Part shown: piece after piece, positions 1 through 5,146 of the stretch | Layout: each line of letters begins with the position of its first letter | How positions within the stretch are numbered: position 1 is the first letter of the stretch | Assembly (NCBI GenBank): GCA_049454855.1 | Contig: JBMUAQ010000112.1 | Span: 1-5,146 of the forward strand | Origin: UBA2093 sp049454855 | Lineage (GTDB): Bacteria > Actinomycetota > Acidimicrobiia > Acidimicrobiales > Ilumatobacteraceae | Direction: 5' to 3' | DNA: 5,146 bases | Made by a program: the position numbers and the translations under genes | The notes under the pieces: generated by a model | Database searches by the model: none | What the model was told of the DNA's origin: nothing | Seen by the model: only the letters and a program-made list of their open reading frames with translations

Positions 1-436
1 TGTCGTTCGGGTTCGCACCGAAGTTGTCGTTCCACGTTCCCGCAGCTGCCCACACTTCGTCGTACTGCAACAGGTCCGGATCGACGAACACGCGTAGTTG
101 AGTGCTGTGACCGAAGGGCGGAACGCCGCCGATAGGGAACCCCGTGGCTGCACGCACGGCATCGGCATCCACGCGACTGCACTTGGCGCCACCCGCGGCC
201 GCGGCGAGCTTCTTCTCGTCGAGCTGGTTGGAGCCCGACACCAGCGCCATCACCACCTCGTCGTCCACGCCGAACACGAGGCTCTTCACGATTGCCCCCA
301 CCGGCACACCGATGGCGTTCGCGGCGTCCTGGGCGGTCTTCGTGCCCTCGGGAAACCTCTTGGTGCGGATCTCGAGGCCTGCGGCCAGGGCGGCCTCGAC
401 GACGCGCGTCACATTGGGGTGCTGGTTCTCTGACAT
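1..436 (-). CDS. YbaK/EbsC-family aminoacyl-tRNA deacylase (partial, 3' end outside window)
   Basis: Translating the minus strand from the ATG at 436 gives an open frame of 145 codons that leaves the window at base 1 without a stop. Members of this family hydrolyse mischarged tRNAs in trans (for example Cys-tRNA(Pro) for YbaK or Ala-tRNA(Pro) for ProX) in the cytoplasm. The family hallmark is clear: GFPIGGVPPFGH at residues 99-110. Lys51, in the segment GAIVKSLVF, aligns with the catalytic lysine of YbaK. The end of the visible part (VWAAAGTWNDNF, residues 128-139) matches the C-terminal region of the family, so probably only about 15-25 residues are missing. The start is supported by the family-like N-terminus and by a modest purine-rich AGGG a few bases upstream. 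The gene diverges from the zinc-ribbon gene across a 158-bp spacer. The family is confident; the exact tRNA substrate cannot be told from the sequence. Confidence 0.93.
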   Translation of the reverse strand, partial: MSENQHPNVTRVVEAALAAGLEIRTKRFPEGTKTAQDAANAIGVPVGAIVKSLVFGVDDEVVMALVSGSNQLDEKKLAAAAGGAKCSRVDADAVRAATGFPIGGVPPFGHSTQLRVFVDPDLLQYDEVWAAAGTWNDNFGANPND

Positions 437-558
437 GGCGCCCTGGAGGCTATTTCAGCCCCTACAATTTCCCGTGACGAAGGGGAGTATCCCGAGACCG
501 CACCGTCGTCATCACGGCCGAGAGGCCCGGCGGAGCGGGGGCGAGAGCCCGGGAGAGA

Positions 559-588
559 CCTTCGGCAAGACACACCATCTGCCGAAGG
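559..588 (+). promoter_or_regulatory. Perfect 9-bp inverted repeat overlapping the zinc-ribbon gene's Shine-Dalgarno
   Basis: CCTTCGGCA at 559-567 is exactly complementary to TGCCGAAGG at 580-588, with a 12-nt loop between them. The right arm includes the first four bases of the AAGGAG Shine-Dalgarno at 585-590, six bases before the ATG at 595. In the mRNA this would form a stable GC-rich stem that hides the ribosome binding site. Equally, as DNA it could be an operator for a dimeric regulator. The match is seen directly; any regulatory role is inference. The rest of the 437-594 spacer is GC-rich; it contains a TACAAT at 463-468 but no good -35 partner on either strand. Confidence 0.5.
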
Positions 589-594
589 AGAACC

Positions 595-858
595 ATGAAG
601 TGCCCCAACTGTTCCGTCGCCCTCGTCATGACCGACAGACAGGAAATCGAGATCGACTACTGCCCAGACTGCCGGGGTGTATGGCTCGACAGAGGTGAAC
701 TCGACAAGTTGATCGAGCGCTCGAACGCCCAGGTGGCCGAGCGCCGCCGCCGGGACGACGACGATGACGACGACCGCAAGTGGCAGGGCAAGTACCCGTA
801 CCCGTCGAAGAAAAAGAAAATCTCGAGCGTGCTCGGTGACATCCTCGATTTCGGCTGA
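595..858 (+). CDS. Small TFIIB-type zinc-ribbon protein
   Basis: This 87-residue protein belongs to the bacterial zf-TFIIB zinc-ribbon family. Two CxxC knuckles, Cys3/Cys6 and Cys23/Cys26, should bind one zinc ion. They are followed by the family signature RGVWLDRGELDKLI at residues 27-40. After the ribbon comes a highly charged linker: Arg51-53, seven consecutive Asp at 54-60 (encoded by a GAC/GAT run at 754-774) and Lys72-75. A short hydrophobic tail, SSVLGDILDFG, closes the protein, as is common in this family. There is no signal peptide or membrane segment, so it is probably cytoplasmic. The start has a strong AAGGAG at 585-590. Its function is not established; despite the domain name it is not a transcription factor IIB. 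It lies 28 bp upstream of an htpX-like gene in the same direction, so the two are probably co-transcribed. Confidence 0.9.
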   Translation: MKCPNCSVALVMTDRQEIEIDYCPDCRGVWLDRGELDKLIERSNAQVAERRRRDDDDDDDRKWQGKYPYPSKKKKISSVLGDILDFG

Positions 859-886
859 GCACGCCGACAGGACCCAAGGAGACCCA

Positions 887-1765
887 ATGTTCAGGAACAC
901 ATTCAAGACCACCGTCCTCCTGGCAGCGCTCGGAGGCTTGATCGTTGCGGTTGCCTCGCTTCTCGGGGGAGGAAGCTCCGGCTCGGTGATGATCGGGCTC
1001 GTGCTCGCCCTGGTGATGGTGGGCGGCTCGTACTGGTTCAGCGACAGGCTGGCCCTGGCATCGGCCAAGGCGCAGGTGATCACCGAGGCGGACCACCCCG
1101 AGTTCTATGGGATGGTGCGCGACCTTGCGGCGAGGGCGAACCTGCCGATGCCGCGTGTCGCGCTCTCCCCCGCCGACCAGCCGAACGCGTTCGCCACCGG
1201 CCGCAACCCGAACAACGCCGTGGTCTGTGCGACCACCGGGCTGCTGAGCTCGCTCACTCGCGACGAGGTGGAGGGCGTGATGGCCCACGAGCTGATGCAC
1301 GTGCGCAACCGTGACATCCTCATCGGCTCGGTCGCGGCGGCGATAGCCACCGCCATCTCGTCGATCGCGCAGATGGCCATGTTCGCCGCGATGTTCGCGG
1401 GCGGACGCGACGACGAGGACCGCCCGAACCCCCTGGCGGTGCTCCTCGTGTCGCTGGTGGCACCGATGGCCGCGGGCCTCATCCAGATGGCGGTGAGCCG
1501 CAGCCGCGAGTACGAGGCCGACCGCAGCGCCGCGCAGCTGCTCGGCACCGGCGAACCGCTCGCTCGGGCCCTCGAGAAGATCGAGGTGCTCGCGGCATCC
1601 CGGCCGATGGCCGTGGCACCCGCGCAGGCGCAGGCCTACATCCACAACCCGCTCGCGGAGTTCGGCGGCAGGCGCCGTGGCGGCGGCCCCGACATGACTC
1701 GGCTGTTCTCAACGCACCCGGCCACCGACGAGCGCATCCGTCGCCTCCGCACCATGACGTTCTGA
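887..1765 (+). CDS. htpX: HtpX-like M48 membrane zinc metalloprotease
   Basis: At 292 residues this is the usual HtpX length. HtpX is an inner-membrane endopeptidase with a cytoplasmic active site that helps degrade misfolded membrane proteins. Two N-terminal membrane helices lie at about residues 8-27 and 32-51. The zinc-binding HExxH motif is HELMH at 134-138, with His134 and His138 as ligands and Glu135 catalytic. The third ligand is probably Glu208 in SREYEAD. Two more hydrophobic stretches lie at about 144-172 and 183-203. The C-terminal STHPATDERIRRL (275-287) is typical of M48 proteases. I chose the ATG at 887 because AAGGAG at 876-881 precedes it and the N-terminus MFRNTFKT fits the family. 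A longer in-frame start at 764 would overlap the zinc-ribbon gene and add a low-complexity Arg-rich stretch, so I reject it. All catalytic residues are present. Confidence 0.94.
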   Translation: MFRNTFKTTVLLAALGGLIVAVASLLGGGSSGSVMIGLVLALVMVGGSYWFSDRLALASAKAQVITEADHPEFYGMVRDLAARANLPMPRVALSPADQPNAFATGRNPNNAVVCATTGLLSSLTRDEVEGVMAHELMHVRNRDILIGSVAAAIATAISSIAQMAMFAAMFAGGRDDEDRPNPLAVLLVSLVAPMAAGLIQMAVSRSREYEADRSAAQLLGTGEPLARALEKIEVLAASRPMAVAPAQAQAYIHNPLAEFGGRRRGGGPDMTRLFSTHPATDERIRRLRTMTF

Positions 1766-1788
1766 ACGCAGCGCGCGAACGTCCGGGA

Positions 1789-3036
1789 TCAGTCGTCGGT
1801 TGCCTCGGCGGGACCGCTCATCGTGAAGATGGTGGCACCCACGAGTGACACGAGGCCGGCCACCAGGTACGGCACCGTGTAGTTGCCGGCAGCATCACGG
1901 ATGGAGCCGATGAGGATCGGCCCGACGGCGGTGCCGGTGAGCGAGATGAGGCCGGAGCGCGCCGAGATGCGGGCATAGTCCTTCACGCCGAAACGCTGTG
2001 CGATGAGCAGCGACTGCATCATCAGCACGTTGCCCACCATCGCACCGAACAGCGCAATGGAGAGGAACAGGCCCACGGTGTTCTGCATCTGGCCGATCAG
2101 CACGATGGCGGTGCCCTGCACGGCCGCCACGAACACCATGAACTTCGCAAGAGGGAACTTCGGGATGATGCGGCCCCCGAGAAGACGGAAGACCACGCTG
2201 CAGCCCGACAGCACCGAGGTGGCGAACGCGGCGGTGCCGGCGCTGGTGCGCTCCTCCACGAGCTTCACGATCTGCTGGATGGCGCCGACCTGTGCACCCA
2301 TCACCAGCACGTACCCGATCGTGACGATCCAGAAGAAGCGCGTGCGAATGGCGACCGCCATCGGCGTGCCCGGCATCTCCACCACCATGCCCTCGGGCTT
2401 CGGTTCGCCGTCGGGCATCCAGTTGAGCGCCGTCGGCTCGGGGCGCACGAAGAGCCACGTGGGCACGGTCATGCCGACCAACCAGATGAGCCCCAGCCAC
2501 GGGGCCATGCCGGCGATTCCGTGGCTGTCGATGAGCGTCTTCACCACGGGGGTGAGCAGGATGCCGCCGACCGACAGCCCCGACGATGCGGCCGCGATGG
2601 CGCTGGCACGCTTGGCGTGGAACCACCTGGTGACCACGGTGGTGGCGAGCGTGAGCCCGCTCGACGACCACGCGACGGAGAACACGCCGTACACCACGAA
2701 GAGCTGCCACTTCTGGGTGACGAGACCGAACGATGACAGCGCCACCGCACCCAGCACGGCACCGCCGTATGCCACCGTGCGCACGTCGCGCACGGCGATC
2801 ATCCGCGCCACCACCACGTTCCACAGCCCGCCCACAAGGAAGAAGAAGGTGGTGGCAACCGACAGCGACGAGATGTCCCAGCCCTGCTCCTTGCTGAACG
2901 CGTTCAGGTACACGCCCATTCCGTAGAAGCCGAGCGCCGAGCCGAAGAACAGCATCATGAAGCAACCGGCGACAACCCACCAGCCGGGGAACGCGTCGCG
3001 CTTGGCGAGAAACACGCGTGTGTCTGCTGCGGGCAT
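1789..3036 (-). CDS. MFS transporter, oxalate:formate antiporter/monocarboxylate type
   Basis: This 415-residue integral membrane protein has about twelve hydrophobic helices in two groups of six (roughly residues 17-197 and 232-406), separated by a hydrophilic loop at about 199-231. The N-terminal GWWVVAGCFMMLFFGSALGF, the TRWFHAKRASAIAAASSGLS segment at 136-155, and the YARISARSG...GTAVGPILIG region at 354-377 resemble the oxalate:formate antiporter and monocarboxylate carrier branches of the MFS. Such proteins usually carry small organic acids by proton symport or exchange; the substrate here cannot be assigned. The ATG at 3036 is preceded by a purine-rich GGAAGGGGGG at 3049-3040, which supports this start. 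It lies 52 bp downstream of sufC on the same strand, so it could be read through from the suf operon or have its own promoter; only a weak TAGGGT (3062-3057) is visible. Its end converges on htpX. The protein looks intact. Confidence 0.88.
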   Translation of the reverse strand: MPAADTRVFLAKRDAFPGWWVVAGCFMMLFFGSALGFYGMGVYLNAFSKEQGWDISSLSVATTFFFLVGGLWNVVVARMIAVRDVRTVAYGGAVLGAVALSSFGLVTQKWQLFVVYGVFSVAWSSSGLTLATTVVTRWFHAKRASAIAAASSGLSVGGILLTPVVKTLIDSHGIAGMAPWLGLIWLVGMTVPTWLFVRPEPTALNWMPDGEPKPEGMVVEMPGTPMAVAIRTRFFWIVTIGYVLVMGAQVGAIQQIVKLVEERTSAGTAAFATSVLSGCSVVFRLLGGRIIPKFPLAKFMVFVAAVQGTAIVLIGQMQNTVGLFLSIALFGAMVGNVLMMQSLLIAQRFGVKDYARISARSGLISLTGTAVGPILIGSIRDAAGNYTVPYLVAGLVSLVGATIFTMSGPAEATDD

Positions 3037-3045
3037 GAGCCCCCC

Positions 3046-3057
3046 TTCCCCGGGGAA
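3046..3057. promoter_or_regulatory. Perfect 12-bp palindrome TTCCCCGGGGAA before the transporter gene
   Basis: The palindrome lies in the 52-bp spacer between sufC and the MFS gene, 9 bp upstream of the transporter ATG. It overlaps the 5' part of that gene's purine-rich Shine-Dalgarno region and abuts a weak TAGGGT hexamer (3062-3057) that fits the loose TANNNT -10 pattern of high-GC Gram-positives. With no loop it is a poor RNA hairpin, so if functional it is more likely a DNA site for a dimeric regulator. The symmetry is seen directly; operator function is a guess, and short GC palindromes do occur by chance in such DNA. Confidence 0.3.
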
Positions 3058-3088
3058 CCCTAGACCCGTGGTACGAGTGTGACCGTGC

Positions 3089-3814
3089 TCAGGCGAACGC
3101 TGCGTAGCCGTCGCGCTCGAGCACGTCGGCCAGCTCGGGCCCGCCCGACTTCACGATGCGGCCCGCCACGAGGATGTGCACGGTGTCGGGCTTCAGTTCC
3201 TCGAGCAGGCGCACGTAGTGGGTGATCGCGAGCACGCCGAGGTTGCTCTCGTGGGTGGCGGCCTCCACGCGGCGCGCGCAGTCGCGCAGGGCGTCGATGT
3301 CGAGACCGGAGTCGAGCTCGTCGAGCACCGCGAACCGCGGGGCGAGCACGCCCAGCTGCAGGGTCTCATTGCGCTTCTTCTCGCCACCCGAGAGGTCGAC
3401 GTTCAGGGCGCGGGCCACGAGGTCTGCGTCAAAGTTGATGCGGCCGGCCTCGGTGCGGATGGTGTCACCCAGGGTCGATGCGTCGCGCCCGCGGGCCGCG
3501 AGCGCCTCGGCGAGCATCGCATCCACGTGCACACCGGGCACCTCGGTGGGGTACTGCATCACGAGGTGCAGGCCGCGCACGGCCCTCTGCCATGTGGGGA
3601 GGGCGAGCATGTCCTCGCCGTCGAGCGTGACGGTGCCGCCGAGCACCTCGTAGCCGGGCTTGCCCATGATCACGGCCGACAGCGTGCTCTTGCCGGCGCC
3701 GTTCGGACCCATCACCGCGTGCACCTCACCACTGCCCACGACGAGGTCGATGCCCTTCAGGATCTCCTTGCCGGCGACGGCCGCGCGCAGCCCCTTGATC
3801 TCCAGCGTGCTCAC
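3089..3814 (-). CDS. sufC: SufC, ATPase of the SufBCD Fe-S cluster scaffold
   Basis: SufC is the cytoplasmic ABC-type ATPase that drives the SufBCD scaffold during Fe-S cluster assembly. The 241-residue protein has every ABC motif: Walker A GPNGAGKST at 36-44, Q-loop Gln87, signature LSGGEKKR at 141-148, Walker B FAVLDE at 161-166 with catalytic Glu166, D-loop SGLD at 169-172, and H-loop His199 in ITHY. LDELDSGLDIDALR and ITHYVRLL are SufC hallmarks that separate it from transporter ATPases; the family more often has DETDSGLD, so Leu167 is a mild variant. The start is the GTG at 3814, giving VSTLEIKGL, preceded by GGGAGG at 3826-3821. The GTG overlaps the Rieske gene's stop in a GTGA, implying translational coupling. 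An open frame extends upstream to an ATG at 4009, but that stretch is antiparallel-composition shadow of the Rieske gene and not part of SufC. Confidence 0.96.
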   Translation of the reverse strand: MSTLEIKGLRAAVAGKEILKGIDLVVGSGEVHAVMGPNGAGKSTLSAVIMGKPGYEVLGGTVTLDGEDMLALPTWQRAVRGLHLVMQYPTEVPGVHVDAMLAEALAARGRDASTLGDTIRTEAGRINFDADLVARALNVDLSGGEKKRNETLQLGVLAPRFAVLDELDSGLDIDALRDCARRVEAATHESNLGVLAITHYVRLLEELKPDTVHILVAGRIVKSGGPELADVLERDGYAAFA

Positions 3815-4122
3815 TTGCCGCCTCCCGTGTTCACGACGACCTCGCCGTCCCTGATGGTGACCGCGTACGTGGCCACGGGCTGCGTGGCCGGGAGCGTGTC
3901 GGGGTGACCAGTCTCCAGGCTGAACGCGCTTCCGTGACGGATGCACTCGATCTGCTTCGTCTCGCACCACACGAGCCCCTCGCTGAGGCGCACGTCGGCA
4001 TGGCTGCACAGGTCGTGCACCGCGAACACCTCGTCGTCGATGCGCACAACCGCCACCGGGGTGCCGTCGATGTCGACGTGCACGGCCTTCCCGTTCTCAA
4101 GCTCCTCGAAACGCAGTGTCAT
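3811..4122 (-). CDS. Rieske-type [2Fe-2S] ferredoxin of the suf operon
   Basis: This 103-residue soluble protein is a Rieske ferredoxin related to the small ferredoxin subunits of non-haem iron dioxygenases. The cluster ligands are present as Cys39-x-His41 and Cys60-x2-His63, with 18 residues between the two pairs. GHPDTLPATQPV at 72-83 is shared with the Rieske proteins encoded inside actinobacterial suf operons. It has no membrane anchor. An additional Cys53 lies between the ligand pairs. The ATG at 4122 overlaps the last base of the sufD stop (TGATG), and the gene's own TGA overlaps sufC by 4 bases, so all three should be translated together. Annotation pipelines often label such genes as a dioxygenase ferredoxin subunit, but no oxygenase gene is nearby. 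A role in electron supply or as a cluster client of the Suf machinery is inferred from context. The same frame stays open upstream to 4719 but only as a shadow of sufD. Confidence 0.93.
   Translation of the reverse strand: MTLRFEELENGKAVHVDIDGTPVAVVRIDDEVFAVHDLCSHADVRLSEGLVWCETKQIECIRHGSAFSLETGHPDTLPATQPVATYAVTIRDGEVVVNTGGGK
3821..3826 (-). promoter_or_regulatory. Shine-Dalgarno GGGAGG that decides the sufC GTG start
   Basis: GGGAGG, read on the minus strand, lies six bases upstream of the GTG at 3814, inside the last codons of the Rieske gene. It supports the GTG over the upstream ATG at 4009, and with the GTGA overlap suggests reinitiation by ribosomes finishing the Rieske gene. Confidence 0.75.
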
Positions 4123-5146
4123 CACGCCACCTCGGCCGCGAGCTTGGCGGCCACGGCCGCGCGCAGGGGGTCGGCGTCGAAGCCGCGCGGCATGCGGTCG
4201 AGGACGTCGTTGAAGAACCCGAACACGATGAGCCGCTCGGCCACCTCGGGCGGCACGCCGCGGCTCTCCAGGTAGAACCGATGCTCGTCGTCGATCGAGC
4301 CCACGGTGCTCGCGTGGCTGCACTTCACCTCGTTTGTCTCGATCTCGAGGTTCGGCACGCTCTCGGCCCACGCGCCCTCGCCGAGCGTGAGGTTGCGGTT
4401 CGTCTGGAACGCCTCGCTGTACGCCGCGTTCTTCGCGATGTGGATGAGGCCGGTGTACACGCTTCGGGCCGAGCCACCGACGGCACCCTTGAACAGCAGG
4501 TCGCTGTGGGTGCGCGGGGCCTCGTGGCGCTGCAGGGTGCGGAAGTCGTGCATCTGGGTGCCGCTGGCGAAATACAGCGCCATCTGCTGCGCGCTCGCGC
4601 CCTGCTCCACCAGGCGGGCCTCTGCGCGCACGCGCGCGTAGTCGCCGCCGAGAGCCACGGGGAAGAGGCGCGTGGTGGAGGCGCGCATGCCCACCGACTG
4701 CTGGTGGCCGATCATCCACGCCGACGAACCGAGCTGGTTCACGGCCACGTAGTTCACGCGTGCTGCACGGGCCGCGCGCACCTCGAGCACCGGCACCACC
4801 AGCGAGCGCACGCCGTCGGGCGACACGAACCGCTCCACCACGGTGACCTCGGAGTCCTCGCCGGCGTCGATGACGAGGCGCGGCCAGGCGACGGTGCCGT
4901 CGGTCTCGAGGTGGTGCACGATCTCCACCGTGTTCTCAACGGCACGGCCCTTCGGGATGACGAGCGCGATCTCCTGTGGGGAGGCCGCGTTCATCTCGGC
5001 GAACACGTCGACCGGGGTCTGCATCACGGTGCCGGCGAGCGGACGGTCAACGCGGATCGCGTCGGCGTTCAGGGTCTCCGTGCGCACGGCGCCGGAGGAG
5101 TAGCGCGACATGTCGAGCTCGGCGATGCGGCTGTAGCGCCAGATCT
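4122..5146 (-). CDS. sufD: SufD, Fe-S cluster assembly scaffold subunit (partial, 5' end outside window)
   Basis: SufD pairs with SufB and two SufC subunits in the SufBC2D scaffold that builds Fe-S clusters in the cytoplasm. The frame is open to the window edge; 340 codons are visible. The ATG at 5111 is probably internal: the 11 codons upstream read IWRYSRIAELD, which matches the conserved SufD N-terminal region around a WRY/WKY motif, so the true start lies beyond 5146. The C-terminal core is well conserved. Counting from the Met at 5111, KCSHASTVGSIDDE spans 263-276, with Cys264 and His266 corresponding to the SufD cysteine and histidine at the SufB-SufD interface. FYLESRGVPPEVAERLIVFGFF (279-300) is the SufB/SufD family signature. 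Gene order and the lack of extra SufB cysteine motifs in the visible part favour SufD over SufB. The gene is followed directly by the Rieske gene (TGATG overlap). sufB, and possibly a SufR repressor gene, would be expected just to the right. Confidence 0.93.
   Translation of the reverse strand, partial: IWRYSRIAELDMSRYSSGAVRTETLNADAIRVDRPLAGTVMQTPVDVFAEMNAASPQEIALVIPKGRAVENTVEIVHHLETDGTVAWPRLVIDAGEDSEVTVVERFVSPDGVRSLVVPVLEVRAARAARVNYVAVNQLGSSAWMIGHQQSVGMRASTTRLFPVALGGDYARVRAEARLVEQGASAQQMALYFASGTQMHDFRTLQRHEAPRTHSDLLFKGAVGGSARSVYTGLIHIAKNAAYSEAFQTNRNLTLGEGAWAESVPNLEIETNEVKCSHASTVGSIDDEHRFYLESRGVPPEVAERLIVFGFFNDVLDRMPRGFDADPLRAAVAAKLAAEVA

Noticed and set aside
463..468. TACAAT as a -10 promoter element for the zinc-ribbon gene
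   Set aside because: No -35-like hexamer lies 16-18 bp upstream, so a single AT-rich hexamer is not enough to call a promoter.
98..698. Plus-strand open frames opposite the YbaK-like gene
   Set aside because: The minus strand carries the YbaK/EbsC hallmark motif; these frames are Arg/Ala/Pro-rich shadows, and the longer one also runs through the intergenic spacer.
754..774. GAC/GAT trinucleotide run as a phase-variable repeat
   Set aside because: It has only seven units, one interrupted by GAT, and three-base changes would not shift the frame; Asp-rich linkers are a plausible ordinary feature of this protein family.
626..1645. Long minus-strand open frame of 339 codons opposite the zinc-ribbon gene and htpX
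   Set aside because: Its His/Arg/Gly-rich composition is typical of an antisense shadow in high-GC DNA, and both genes on the plus strand are clear family members.
1757..1782. ACGTTC/GAACGT inverted repeat (14-nt loop) as an htpX terminator
   Set aside because: The stem is only 6 bp, overlaps the htpX stop codon region, has a long loop and no T-run on either side.
2003..2926. Plus-strand open frame of 307 codons inside the transporter gene
   Set aside because: It lies opposite the MFS gene, has Ser/Thr/Pro-rich low-information composition and no recognisable domain, while the minus strand encodes an intact 12-helix transporter.
1895..2980. Second minus-strand open frame of 361 codons across the transporter gene
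   Set aside because: It is a frame-shifted shadow of the MFS gene, very rich in His, Arg and Gly, with no membrane helices.
3176..3907. Plus-strand open frame of 243 codons opposite sufC
   Set aside because: It is antisense to a complete SufC with all ABC motifs and has no family resemblance.

Overview
This is a high-GC, gene-dense stretch of bacterial chromosome with six protein genes plus short regulatory candidates. Gene content points to an Actinomycetota member: a SufD, Rieske ferredoxin, SufC order with overlapping genes is typical of actinobacterial suf operons, and codons are strongly G/C-ending. Acidimicrobiia or a relative is possible, but that is a guess and no marker gene here settles it. 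There are no RNA genes, mobile elements, CRISPR arrays or signs of recent transfer.

Left part (1-1765). A YbaK/EbsC-type aminoacyl-tRNA deacylase gene runs leftward off the window edge from an ATG at 436. A 158-bp spacer separates it from a divergent rightward pair: a small TFIIB-type zinc-ribbon protein (595-858) and, 28 bp later, an HtpX-like M48 membrane metalloprotease (887-1765). The zinc-ribbon gene has a perfect 9-bp inverted repeat whose right arm covers most of its Shine-Dalgarno sequence.

Right part (1789-5146), all leftward. Transcription enters from beyond the right edge through sufD (its start lies outside the window), then a Rieske ferredoxin gene and sufC. These three are joined by 1-base and 4-base overlaps and so are almost certainly one translationally coupled unit for Fe-S cluster assembly. 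After sufC there is a 52-bp spacer holding a perfect 12-bp palindrome. Next comes a 12-helix MFS transporter of the oxalate:formate antiporter/monocarboxylate type, where sufS and sufU would be expected in the usual actinobacterial order. The transporter converges on htpX with only 23 bp between stop codons and no recognisable terminator.

No clearly novel system is visible; these are recognisable housekeeping families. The points most worth a second look are the hairpin over the zinc-ribbon ribosome binding site, the zinc-ribbon/HtpX pairing, the transporter in place of sufS, and the palindrome before the transporter. Three genes have misleading apparent starts, described in their entries.
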